Assembly: GCF_024758005.1 (NCBI RefSeq)
Contig: NZ_CP103288.1
Coordinates: forward strand, 2,108,001-2,172,000
Length of the DNA stretch: 64,000 nucleotides
Direction: 5' to 3'
Source of the DNA: Pseudarthrobacter sp. NS4
Lineage (GTDB): Bacteria > Actinomycetota > Actinomycetes > Actinomycetales > Micrococcaceae
The notes beneath the pieces were generated by a model. The model did no database searches and was not told where the DNA came from. It saw only the letters and a program-made list of their open reading frames with translations. Below, piece after piece: positions 15,273 through 23,435 of the stretch (the first letter of the stretch is position 1; each line of letters opens with the position of its first letter). Made by a program: the position numbers and the translations under genes.

Positions 15273-16241
15273 ATGACGGGCGAGCAACCAAAAACTAAGA
15301 GCGGCTGGGTGAGCGTGCCCAATGCCAGAATCTACTGGGAAGCTACGGGGGAACCTGCTGGCATGCCAGTCCTGTACCTTCACGGTGGCCCTGGCAGCTC
15401 CCTTGGCCGCGGCGGTTACCGTAAACGCCACGACCAGACCCGGTTCTGGGTTATCGGCCTTGACCAGCGCGGTTGTGGCAAGAGCATCCCCGTCATCCAG
15501 GACGATTTGGGCCATCTGTTTGAAAACACGACGCAATCCCTGATCGATGACATCGAAGCCGTGAGAACGCGCTTAGGTGTAGAGAAATGGATTGTCACGG
15601 GCGTCTCTTGGGGAAGCACGCTCGCCCTTGCCTATGCCCTGAAGCACCCCGAGCGGGTCCTCGGCATCGCATTGGTAGCGGTGACAACAACCAGCCGGGA
15701 AGAGATCCAATGGATCACGGAAGACGTCGGACGTATCTTCCCGGAAGCATGGGCAGAGTTCTCAAAGGCGGCGAAGGCAGCACCTGGAGAGCGCCTCGTG
15801 GAGGCTTACGCCCGCCGGCTGGCGGGCCAGGACCGGGAAGACGCCCGACTGGCTGCACTGTCATGGGACCGGTGGGAATCCACGCACATATCGCTGGATC
15901 CCAGCTGGCTTCCTGGTCCGCTCTTTGAGGACGAGCGAGAGCGCATGACATTCGCTCTACTCGTTACGCACTACTGGGCCAATGACGGATTCCTAGTCGA
16001 CGATCAAGAGATCATCCCGCGGATTCACAAGCTCAACGGCATCCCGGGCTACCTTATCCACGGCAGGCGGGACATCAGCGGCCCCGCCGTCACCGCCTGG
16101 CGGCTGCACCAGCGTTGGGAATCCAGTCAGCTCGTGGTCGTCGAGGACGAAGGGCACGGTGGACCTGCCTCCATGGCGGAGCTGACGAAGGCAGTGGAAG
16201 AAATCGCGGCACTGGGCGGCGCTGTGCCGAGTGCCCCATAG
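15273..16241 (+). CDS. Prolyl iminopeptidase / S33 family alpha/beta hydrolase
   Basis: The 322-residue protein has the S33 hallmarks: HGGPGSSLGRGGYRKRH (oxyanion motif HGGPG), DQRGCGKSIP, nucleophile elbow VTGVSWGSTLALAYALKHPE (GxSxG), Asp in IHGRRDISGP and His in DEGHGGPASM. Prolyl iminopeptidases remove N-terminal proline from peptides in the cytoplasm; some relatives give resistance by hydrolysing peptide-like antibiotics. ATG 15273 is preferred to GTG 15264. The gene sits alone between repeats R1 and R2, as if carried as a unit. Confidence 0.88.
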   Translation: MTGEQPKTKSGWVSVPNARIYWEATGEPAGMPVLYLHGGPGSSLGRGGYRKRHDQTRFWVIGLDQRGCGKSIPVIQDDLGHLFENTTQSLIDDIEAVRTRLGVEKWIVTGVSWGSTLALAYALKHPERVLGIALVAVTTTSREEIQWITEDVGRIFPEAWAEFSKAAKAAPGERLVEAYARRLAGQDREDARLAALSWDRWESTHISLDPSWLPGPLFEDERERMTFALLVTHYWANDGFLVDDQEIIPRIHKLNGIPGYLIHGRRDISGPAVTAWRLHQRWESSQLVVVEDEGHGGPASMAELTKAVEEIAALGGAVPSAP

Positions 16242-16285
16242 AAGGTTTCGCCTGAGGGCGGCCGACTCCTTCTCTAGCTCAATTC

Positions 16286-16358
16286 GGTGTCTCAAAACTC
16301 TCCCGTCCCAAAAACAAGGGTTTCGAGACGGTCCAGTGGATCCAGTTGGGGGACCCTT
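16286..16358 (+). repeat. TGTCTC dyad repeat R2
   Basis: GGTGTCTCAAAACTCTCCCG ... GGGTTTCGAGACGG (to 16331) makes an inverted GTCTCAAAAC / GTTTCGAGAC pair 20-odd bases apart. Further bases (GGGGGACCCTT) resemble the end of R3 (GGGGATCCCTT). Same orientation as R1 and R3. Confidence 0.55.
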
Positions 16359-16444
16359 CACCGAGACGGTGACTAAGTAGGAGTTCGAGGTGTCGGGGGC
16401 GGGGTATGCCGAGGGTAGTCCTTTCACTGGCTGCTCAGGGGTGG

Positions 16445-17100
16445 TTAGCTGTAGGACGCGCTGATCGTGCGGATTGATCCGTTCATTGTGATGTGTCCGC
16501 CGTAGGGCAGGATCCACTGTGGGCGGGTATGGCCGAACGGCACCGCGATGCAGATGACGGCCTCGGGGTTGTACCGGGTGACCTCCTCGATGACGGCGTC
16601 CCGCTGGGCGGCGCGCAGCCGGGTGCGTTCAGCGGTGTCCGGCCGGTGGTCGAAGGTGCTGGTTGGTGGCCTGGCGACAAGAACGCCGTGGACCGCGTTG
16701 AGGATGCCCCGCTCCCCGAGGGAGCGGAGCCAACGCTTCACCCAGTCGGCGGGTGGGGTCAGCTCACTGGTTTCCAGCAGCAGGATGGACCCGTGCAGGT
16801 CCTCAACCGGCGGTAGACGGTCTGCCAAGGCGAGCTCGTCGATGACCTCTAGGCATCCGCCCCAGGTGCGTCCGGATACTGATCGCTCCGGCCCGGCCCA
16901 TGTCCACGGTTCGGTGGGCTCCCGTTCTCCGAAGTCGACGAGGGCTTTGGGGTTTTGCCAGTCACGGCCGAAGTCCTCGGATTCACCGGGATCGGTGATG
17001 GTGAGCTCGCCGCCGTCCATCAGGGCAGCTTTCAGGGAGGCGAGGTGGACTTCGTCAATGCTGGGGCCTGGGCCGAGGTGTACCTGGGTGGAACCACCGT
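16445..17100 (-). pseudogene. Truncated S66 (MccF-like) peptidase
   Basis: About 218 codons match the C-terminal part of the complete S66 gene at 21741-22793 with over 90 percent identity by eye. The match stops abruptly at 17100, right after the bases for YGGSTQ. The N-terminal domain with the catalytic Ser (GYSDN in the full copy) is gone; the Glu (GGCLEVIDEL) and His (FGHTRPQW) segments remain. An internal ATG at 17020 could still be used, but an active enzyme is not possible. The breakpoint sequence continues into unrelated DNA. Confidence 0.85.
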
Positions 17101-17228
17101 AGACCGAAAACTGAATCCAGGAACGCTGACCCGGAAGTAAGCTGTGCCCAGATAGCAGCGAAGTTGAGGACTACCCCTGTAAACAGCCCGTGGGTAATCG
17201 GAGCGACCCTTACACACAAGGAACGAGT

Positions 17229-17666
17229 ATGTTCGACATCTATAAGCGCGAGTACAAAGATCCACTCTTGGGGCTCAAATACGTTGCTGACCCAGATCGT
17301 CTGGTTACGTTGCAAAGGTTAGCCGGGTTGGCACATCGCCCCGGAGCCGCCTTCAAAATGACTGTCGGGGAGGCAGTAATTCCCTTTGAAGTTACCGGTG
17401 ACATGTTGACTGATCCGGAAACTGGGCATGAGTTCATTCTCCGACGGTTTGAGTCCTTCGGGGCGAGCCCTACCGCAAAACTCTTGGGACAGATTGAGCC
17501 ATACGAGTTCTCTGATGAGGAGACAAGAGCAAGATTCCTCTTGCTTGCGGCTGAGGCGCTGATTGTCTTTGGTTGGAGCTACGACGGCTTCTCTCAAGAC
17601 GAGGGCTTCATCCGCGTAGATATAGGCGGACGAACACTGACTCTCCGAGACATTGCCCATCCGTAA
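17229..17666 (+). CDS. Hypothetical soluble protein, 145 residues
   Basis: ATG 17229 has AAGGAACG at good distance; the ATG-like start 39 bases earlier is less likely. The protein starts MFDIYKREYKDPLLGLKYVA and contains EAVIPFEVTGDMLTDPETGH and an acidic C-terminal part (DGFSQDEGFIRVDIGGRTLT). No domain recognised. GC content is lower than in the core half, which fits acquired DNA. Confidence 0.65.
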   Translation: MFDIYKREYKDPLLGLKYVADPDRLVTLQRLAGLAHRPGAAFKMTVGEAVIPFEVTGDMLTDPETGHEFILRRFESFGASPTAKLLGQIEPYEFSDEETRARFLLLAAEALIVFGWSYDGFSQDEGFIRVDIGGRTLTLRDIAHP

Positions 17667-17741
17667 AGCAAGGCGCGCCTACAGTTCGAGTTGAAGTGCC
17701 CTCGGCTCAGGGGATTGGTTGTTGATGCGCTCTAAGGTTGG

Positions 17742-18323
17742 ATGATGGGGAACGAAAACGGACGCTCGGATCACGACAAACACCAAGACGATGCCAGTGA
17801 ACCTGACTCAGTTGCTCAAATAAGGGCCAGCTCGAACTGGCATGCCTGCCGCCATCTGTACCGCGGATGGACTCGGGAACAAACCATCGAACGAATGCAA
17901 TCCGTCGCACCAGGTTTCCCACTCGAAGCCTATGAACGGGAACTCACCCGCGCGATGGAAAGGGCAGAGAAAAACAGGCAAGACGGTCTCCGGCGCCGGC
18001 AATTGGAAATTGAGGAAGCTAAGAAACTAGATGTGCTGAACGCAGTATTCCTCCTATACCTCCTCAATACGAGATACGGCAGCCACTACGTCCAGGATGG
18101 CTTGGGCTATATCGACATACAGCACGAACTCGACAGCACTTTCTCGTCACAGGAGATCGAAGCGGCCAAGCACAGAGCGGACGACGTTATCAAATACGCC
18201 TCGAACCTAGTATGGCGCTCCTGGGATGGCCCCCACTTAGAAGAACTGCGAGCAAAGTTTCCCGAGTACAACGACAACAACCTTTCAGCCGCTATCGGGC
18301 ACGCGTACTGGCTCAACCGATAG
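17742..18323 (+). CDS. Hypothetical helical protein, 193 residues
   Basis: Polar N-terminus (NENGRSDHDKHQDD), then a long charged helix region (YERELTRAMERAEKNRQDGL, RRRQLEIEEAKKLDVLNAVF) with coiled-coil character, then a soluble C-terminal part ending NNLSAAIGHAYWLNR. No membrane segment. Not recognised. It follows the 145-residue gene by 75 bases on the same strand and shares its lower GC, so both may have arrived together. Confidence 0.6.
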   Translation: MMGNENGRSDHDKHQDDASEPDSVAQIRASSNWHACRHLYRGWTREQTIERMQSVAPGFPLEAYERELTRAMERAEKNRQDGLRRRQLEIEEAKKLDVLNAVFLLYLLNTRYGSHYVQDGLGYIDIQHELDSTFSSQEIEAAKHRADDVIKYASNLVWRSWDGPHLEELRAKFPEYNDNNLSAAIGHAYWLNR

Positions 18324-18344
18324 CCGGTCCCTGTGAAGGATCCT

Positions 18345-18950
18345 TCAGCGTGCGTCTTTGCATCGGGCCACAATCGCAGCCTGGGACCGCTGGCCGGAAG
18401 CCTTCCTAACGTGTGATTCCACCACGTCGAAGCCTGCTGCGATCAGCTGGCCGCTGAGGTCATCTACAGACCACCGGTACGCCGGGGCGACCGCATGAGC
18501 AAACTTCTCGACTACGGGGCCCTCAAAGAATCCGATAAGAAGCGTGCCATCGGACCTGAGTGCGCGGTTAAACTCGAGCAGGGGGACTCGGATCGTGTCG
18601 GGCTCGTGATGAATGAGGGAGTACCAGGAGAGAACCCCGCCAACGGAACCATCTACGGCATCGAGGGTGTTGAAGCTGCCGATCGTGAATGGCACCTCGG
18701 GATACGTGCCCCGGGCACGCTCAATGAACTCGGACACCAAATCCGTGCCGCGGGCAGGAAGCCCCAATTCCGCGAGAAAGTTCGTCCACTGACCCGGGCC
18801 GCAACCAGCATCGATGACGCTACCCTCGATCCCGCTGGCCCATGTCGATACAAGCTGACGATCTGAAGGGTGCACTGCGCTCATCGAGCCGAAGTGTTCG
18901 ATGTACTCCGCTGCCCGGCGTGAGTAAGCGTCGCTGACCTCGATGACCAT
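18345..18950 (-). CDS. Class I SAM-dependent methyltransferase
   Basis: Motif I is clear: GSVIDAGCGPGQWTNFLAEL, followed by GTDLVSEFIERARGTYPEVP and VGGVLSWYSLIHHEPDTIRV. About 200 residues, so a minimal Methyltransf_11/25 type enzyme with no extra domain. ATG 18950 is chosen; a GTG at 18968 adds six residues. The closing segment GQLIAAGFDVVESHVRKASG is typical of the family. Substrate unknown; it is in the run of isolated enzyme genes. Confidence 0.87.
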   Translation of the reverse strand: MVIEVSDAYSRRAAEYIEHFGSMSAVHPSDRQLVSTWASGIEGSVIDAGCGPGQWTNFLAELGLPARGTDLVSEFIERARGTYPEVPFTIGSFNTLDAVDGSVGGVLSWYSLIHHEPDTIRVPLLEFNRALRSDGTLLIGFFEGPVVEKFAHAVAPAYRWSVDDLSGQLIAAGFDVVESHVRKASGQRSQAAIVARCKDAR

Positions 18951-19057
18951 GCGATCGAGTCTATGCACGTCTGGAGGATGCCCGTCAGCCGATCCTCCAT
19001 CGTGCGACTCCGAGGAGCTGGAGATTGGTGATTGGCGATGAGATGAGTCGCGCCGAC

Positions 19058-19336
19058 TTAGATGCCTTTGATTTCGTAGTGTCGATCAATTTTCGCGGTT
19101 ACCCTGCCCCATTCGCTTTCGGCGACTCGCAACTGGTGCGCTCGGAACGACTCAGCATCCTGGAACTGCTCGTCAACCTGCCAGATCAGCGGGTTTTCGG
19201 TGACGACCACCTCGAAGAACATGCACCCTTGCTCAGCGCGCGTTAGCTCGATGTGCACTGGGAGGAACTCTGCAACGAGCGCCGCCTCGTTCTGATTGCC
19301 ACAGACGAGTTGGCCGCTAAGGAAGACGTTACTCAC
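19058..19336 (-). CDS. Antibiotic biosynthesis monooxygenase (ABM) domain protein
   Basis: A 92-residue dimeric alpha/beta-barrel-type protein. The ABM features are LVAEFLPVHIELTRAEQGCM, FFEVVVTENPLIWQVDEQFQ and DAESFRAHQLRVAESEWG (conserved His in FRAHQ). GTG 19336 has AAGGA seven bases upstream. Close relatives act as quinol monooxygenases or heme-related enzymes (YgiN type); the activity here is not predictable. It is a single-gene unit. Confidence 0.82.
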   Translation of the reverse strand: MSNVFLSGQLVCGNQNEAALVAEFLPVHIELTRAEQGCMFFEVVVTENPLIWQVDEQFQDAESFRAHQLRVAESEWGRVTAKIDRHYEIKGI

Positions 19337-19735
19337 AGGGCCATCCTTGCACCGCTCGACGCAGGGCTTACAACGTTTGGTGAAAGCCGGCTATCAGGCG
19401 CCAAAGGGGTGACATTTAGCGCTGCGAAAAAGCCGCCATTTATCGCTGCATTCACACTGGGAGCGATGCTCATGGATGTCTCACGAACGGTCGTTCATGA
19501 GGCGCTGCACCACAGGGAGCCAACGTACGCTTCGATCGCATTGGCGGCAAACGGTCGGTCCCTTTCCCTTAGCCTGTCCATCATTGGGTTTTCAAGGCTA
19601 TTGCCGGCCCTTCATTCTCTGCTTGGTCGTGCTGGCCAGAACGGGAAAAACTAAGGGGTTTCGGGACGTAGCAGCGGTCTTCGGACCAGTCTCGGGGCGT
19701 CCGCCGCGGGACGGGCGCCCAGCGGAAGCGATGGT
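19337..19735. other. Spacer holding an IS21-like end motif
   Basis: About 400 bases without a supported gene. It contains repeat copy C (19409-19456). Plus-strand frames around 19476-19650 look non-coding. Confidence 0.45.
19409..19456 (+). repeat. IS21-like terminal motif, copy C
   Basis: Reads GTGACATTTAGCGCTGCG, AAAAAGCCGCCATTTATCGC, TGCATTCACA. It contains the two submotifs CATTTAGCGCTGC and CATTTATCGCTGC, 13 bases each with one difference, spaced by about 20 bases start to start. Confidence 0.6.
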
Positions 19736-20587
19736 CTATTCGCCTGTTTTCCTGGCGATAATCGTGTACGTACACGGCACGAGGTCACGTTCGGCATCCG
19801 GCCACGCGAAGCCTCCTTCCACCTGCACCATGCGGGGTGCGAACTTCCAAGGGATCGTCCTGTCCTCATCAACATGGAGAATCTGCAGCCCCGCCGTGAT
19901 GAGAGAGTTGATGATCTTGGACAGTGGATGCGCCCATTGGTAAGTCGGCGAATGAGCCACCTTGCCGTCTCCCGCATAGGTCGACTCGTCATCCCATAGC
20001 TGTGCCTCGCCCTTACCGAAGTACGGATAGCGGAGTTGCAGTCCATCGGCGTGCTCATCGACGCTGTAGAGAGCGGGGTGCCCGTCTCGGATGTAAAACG
20101 TTCCTCCGGCCCGCAGGAGCCCTGCTACCTGGCCCGCCCACCGATCCAGGTCAGGCAGCCAGTTGATGGTGCCGATGCTGGTGTATACCAGGTCGAAGTC
20201 ACCGTTGACGGCGGCACGGGCATCCAGAACATCGGTCTCGACCCACGTTGCCGCGATGCCGAGGCGTTTGGCCAGGCTGGCTGCCGAGGCCAAGGCGCGA
20301 GGGGAGAAGTCCACGCCGGTGACTCGGGCCCCCGCCCTGGCAAGAGAGAGCGTATCTGTGCCGATGTGGCACTGAAGATGACAGACATCCAGACCCGAGA
20401 CCGTGCCTTCGCGGAGGAATGGCGCGAGTGCAGCCAAGTCCGTCCTGACGACGCTGGTCAGGTGATTGGGATCGTCCAAGTCCCTGACCCCATAGGCTTC
20501 TTCATGCAGCGGGACCCTGTCTTCCCAGTTGTCGAGGTTGCTCGCGCGTGCAGAATCCCAGTCGACCTCAATGCGGTTGTCAGCCAT
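19736..20587 (-). CDS. Class I SAM-dependent methyltransferase
   Basis: About 283 residues from ATG 20587 (MADNRIEVDWDSARASNLDN). Motif I region SGLDVCHLQCHIGTDTLSLA and TGVDFSPRALASAASLAKRL, then NGDFDLVYTSIGTINWLPDL and LLRAGGTFYIRDGHPALYSV. The C-terminal lid segment RYPYFGKGEAQLWDDESTYA is typical of this actinobacterial subgroup. A longer start at 20635 adds 16 unlike residues and is rejected. Substrate unknown. Repeat R3 lies just upstream. Confidence 0.85.
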   Translation of the reverse strand: MADNRIEVDWDSARASNLDNWEDRVPLHEEAYGVRDLDDPNHLTSVVRTDLAALAPFLREGTVSGLDVCHLQCHIGTDTLSLARAGARVTGVDFSPRALASAASLAKRLGIAATWVETDVLDARAAVNGDFDLVYTSIGTINWLPDLDRWAGQVAGLLRAGGTFYIRDGHPALYSVDEHADGLQLRYPYFGKGEAQLWDDESTYAGDGKVAHSPTYQWAHPLSKIINSLITAGLQILHVDEDRTIPWKFAPRMVQVEGGFAWPDAERDLVPCTYTIIARKTGE

Positions 20588-20668
20588 GCGAGCGAGTCTA
20601 CAGCGTTGTATAGACCGGTCCGCCAAGAGCGGCAACCTCCCGGAGCGACCTGTACGCGGTACTAGCTC

Positions 20669-20753
20669 GGTGTCTCAAAGCTTTCCCGTCTCGAATCGCT
20701 AGTGTCTTGGTCCGAACGGGTTTCGACACGCTGCGTTTAGACGGGGATCCCTT
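20669..20753 (+). repeat. TGTCTC dyad repeat R3
   Basis: GGTGTCTCAAAGCTTTCCCG starts the unit and GGGTTTCGACACG (ending 20730) is its inverted partner. The part after it ends GGGGATCCCTT as in R2. AGCTCGGTGTCTCAA at 20664-20678 is identical to R1. Confidence 0.55.
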
Positions 20754-20813
20754 ATCAAGCCAGCTACGAGGCTGGCGCACAGCGAGGCCGCCTTGATTTT
20801 GGGCTCAAGGCAT

Positions 20814-21692
20814 TTATCGGCATAGGAGAGCTTCATGGGCAAGTTCTGCGAGACGCCAATCGCATGACTCTTCGTGCGCCGTGATGGTGACTACTGCATT
20901 CTGTGTCTCATCGATGACCACATACTGTCCATACCTGCCGTCCAGCCGCCAACACTCACCGGGCCCATCCCACGCCCCGAGCCCGTAACTTTCAAAAGGC
21001 GGACCACCGCCGGTCTGAAACCACGAGGCGTGCATCCTGTTCACCCATCCTGAGGCGACGAGCTGCCGGTTCTCCCAGCGTCCGCGGTCGCGTAGCAGAC
21101 GCCCGATCCGTGAGAGTTCTTCTGTACGGAGTTCCAGACCACTCCCCCCGACGATCCAACCCAGCGGGCACCGGTGCCATTGCGGGTTATGGATGCCCAG
21201 CGGGTCAAACAAACGGGGCATGAGCCAGTCACGTACATCGCCTGCAACAGAGCCGAGCATTCGCATCACAACATAAGTGCTCGCATCGCTGTACTGGAAA
21301 AGTGAACCAGGGCCGCGACTTGGCCTTCTCAGCATCTCCTGGGCCAGATCTGGCCAGGACACCGGTTGGTCGGCGAACCATTCGAAGTTAATTCCGCTAG
21401 ACATCGACAGCAAGTGTTGAACCGTTACTGTCTCTACTCCGGCCCCAAGCTCCATCATGGGCAGCAATTCCGGCACCGTGGAGTCAAGCGAAAGCAGGCC
21501 CTCATCAATTGCCATCCCAATCGCAAGTGCGCATACACCTTTTGCGGCTGAGTAGATATTCTCCCGATCATCGCTGCGCCACCGATGTTGCGCAGACTCT
21601 TCGCTTATCAGTACGTGCACGCCATAGGCGCCGAGCTTCTCTTCGTCAACAGCGGTGACGAAGCGCTCAAGGACAGGAAGGGCGATGGACAT
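20814..21692 (-). CDS. Beta-lactamase-fold serine hydrolase
   Basis: 292 residues in the class C beta-lactamase/DD-peptidase-like fold. The catalytic SxxK is in NIYSAAKGVCALAIGMAIDE (SAAK), the second motif is YSDAS (SLFQYSDASTYVVMRMLG), and a GAWDGPG segment stands in the KTG region. Such proteins are esterases or transpeptidase-like enzymes as often as lactamases. No signal peptide is visible, so a cytoplasmic esterase-like role is likelier than periplasmic lactamase. It is followed by the S66 peptidase gene on the same strand after 48 bases. Confidence 0.85.
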   Translation of the reverse strand: MSIALPVLERFVTAVDEEKLGAYGVHVLISEESAQHRWRSDDRENIYSAAKGVCALAIGMAIDEGLLSLDSTVPELLPMMELGAGVETVTVQHLLSMSSGINFEWFADQPVSWPDLAQEMLRRPSRGPGSLFQYSDASTYVVMRMLGSVAGDVRDWLMPRLFDPLGIHNPQWHRCPLGWIVGGSGLELRTEELSRIGRLLRDRGRWENRQLVASGWVNRMHASWFQTGGGPPFESYGLGAWDGPGECWRLDGRYGQYVVIDETQNAVVTITAHEESCDWRLAELAHEALLCR

Positions 21693-21740
21693 CCAAACAG
21701 TCTCTCAGTCAGGTGTAGATCACAGCGGTAGTTGGTGGGG

Positions 21741-22793
21741 TCAACTGTAGAGAGCGCTGATCGCGCGGGTTGATCCGTTCATTGTGACGTAGCCTCCATA
21801 TGGCAGGATCCACTGCGGACGGGTATGGCCGAAGGGTGTCCCAATGCAGATGACGGCCTCCGGGTTGTACCGGGTGACTTCCTCGAGGATGGCGTCCCGC
21901 TGGGCGGCCCGCAGGCGGGAGCGTTCATCGGGCTCCGGCCGGTATTCGAAGTTGCTGGTTGGTGCCCTGGCGACGAGCACCCCGTGGACCGCGTTGAGGA
22001 CGCCCCGTTCCCCAAGGGAGCGGACCCACCGCTTCACCCAGCCGGCAGGTGGGATCAGCTCACTGGTCTCCAGCAGCAGGATGCACCCGTCGAGATCCTC
22101 AACCGGCGGTAGACGGTCTGCCAAGGCGAGCTCGTCGAGGACCTCCAGACATCCGCCCCAGGTGCGTCCCGACACGAGCCGCTCCGGCCCGGCCCATGCC
22201 CACGGCTCGGTAGGCTCCCGTTCTCCGAACTCGACGAGGGCTTTGGGGTCGCGCCAGTCATGGCCGAAGTCCTCGGATTCACCGGGATCGGTGATGGTGA
22301 GTTCACCGCCGTCCATCAGGGCAGCTTTCAGGGAGGCGAGGTGGACTTCGTCGATGCTGGGGCCAGGACCTAGGTGTACCTGGGTGGAACCACCGTAGAA
22401 GCCGGCGATGCCGTGGGACCAGAGCCAGTTCAGCAGGTTTGTGTTGTCGCTGTAGCCAATGGAGATCTTGGGGTCTGCCCGGGCGAATTCGGCGTCCAGA
22501 TGAGGGATGACCGTGATCTGGTCATCACCGCCGATGGTGGCGAGGATGGCCCGGATGGTTGGGTCAGCGAAGGCCGCGTTGAGATCAGCGGCGCGGTCTT
22601 CAGCGGTTGCACCGAGTTGACGGGTCGTGGGGAATTCCACGGGCACCAGACCGGTCGCGCCGACGAATCGTTTTATGGCTTGCTCGTGAACTGCAGGAGC
22701 AAAGCCGGGAGCTGCGAATGATGGTGACAGAATCGCCACCCGATCGCCCTTACGAAGTTTCGGTGCCGGCACGATGGATCCGCATTTTTCCAT
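21741..22793 (-). CDS. S66 family (LD-carboxypeptidase / MccF-like) peptidase
   Basis: 350 residues from ATG 22793 (MEKCGSIVPAPKLRKGDRVA). Family signatures: AILSPSFAAPGFAPAVHEQA, AILATIGGDDQITVIPHLDA, nucleophile Ser in ISIGYSDNTNLLNWLWSHG, Glu in TWGGCLEVLDELALADRLPP and His in GTPFGHTRPQWILPYGG. This Ser-Glu-His order is that of MccF, which gives immunity to microcin C-like peptide nucleotides, and of LD-carboxypeptidases of cell-wall recycling. The sequence looks closer to MccF. Upstream starts would add an unrelated leader and are rejected. A truncated relative lies at 16445-17100. Confidence 0.9.
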   Translation of the reverse strand: MEKCGSIVPAPKLRKGDRVAILSPSFAAPGFAPAVHEQAIKRFVGATGLVPVEFPTTRQLGATAEDRAADLNAAFADPTIRAILATIGGDDQITVIPHLDAEFARADPKISIGYSDNTNLLNWLWSHGIAGFYGGSTQVHLGPGPSIDEVHLASLKAALMDGGELTITDPGESEDFGHDWRDPKALVEFGEREPTEPWAWAGPERLVSGRTWGGCLEVLDELALADRLPPVEDLDGCILLLETSELIPPAGWVKRWVRSLGERGVLNAVHGVLVARAPTSNFEYRPEPDERSRLRAAQRDAILEEVTRYNPEAVICIGTPFGHTRPQWILPYGGYVTMNGSTRAISALYS

Positions 22794-23024
22794 CCCGCCA
22801 TTCAAACACAATGGCAAAGTCATCAGCTCCGGCACTAAAACGGACTCGCCTCGGCCCGGCAGGGCTCGCCGTCGCACAGCGCTTTAGGAGACTCACGGGC
22901 CGCTCTACGTGGGTCTTGTAATCGTGGGGGTTGCAGTCTCTGTCTTGGGAATCGTCCTGTAAGCGGTAGGCGGCGGTGCGCGAAAGTAGATGCGAAAAGG
23001 CCAGCGGCGGGTACAAAGGTAGGA

Positions 23025-23435
23025 ATGGAAAATCTAAACCTACGCAAGCACACACTCTTGCCCTGGACCTTGCGTTCGGGAGCGCAAGCAGATGTCCTGC
23101 AGTGTTCAGAGCTATGGATGAACGCCATCGCCCTTCGAGACGGCACACCGAACAATGTTCGAATGAGAGACCGAGCGTTGGTAAAGCTAGGTGCCGCGGG
23201 AAGCATTCTTCAGGTCGCGGAAACTGGCGCGGATATTCAGGGATTCGTGTTGGCAACGGAAAAAACCGCTCCTGACCTCGGCAGGACAGCCCACCTGTCA
23301 TTGCTGGCGGTAAAGCCCGCTTACCAAGGAATGTATGGCAAGCAGCAGCGGGTCCGCATCCAAGGATGCGGACCCGCTGCTTGTAAACATCCTGCTGCTT
23401 ACGCCTTCGAGCATGCCACATCGACCGCCGCCTGA
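23025..23435 (+). pseudogene. Truncated GNAT acetyltransferase
   Basis: ATG 23025 has AAAGGTAGGA just upstream. The first 102 codons read as a GNAT N-terminus: LPWTLRSGAQADVLQCSELW, GSILQVAETGADIQGFVLAT and LSLLAVKPAYQG, the strand before the acetyl-CoA loop. The loop motif (R/Q-x-x-G-x-G/A) is missing: the frame runs into a hairpin sequence and unrelated codons from about 23333. It cannot bind acetyl-CoA normally. The IS110 region starts not far downstream, so an insertion or deletion probably removed the end. Confidence 0.7.
23344..23381. terminator. 18-bp perfect hairpin, terminator-like
   Basis: AGCAGCGGGTCCGCATCC pairs with GGATGCGGACCCGCTGCT around two bases. A TTGT follows on the plus strand. 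It sits directly at the breakpoint of the truncated GNAT frame, so it belongs to whatever sequence joined there. Confidence 0.5.
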
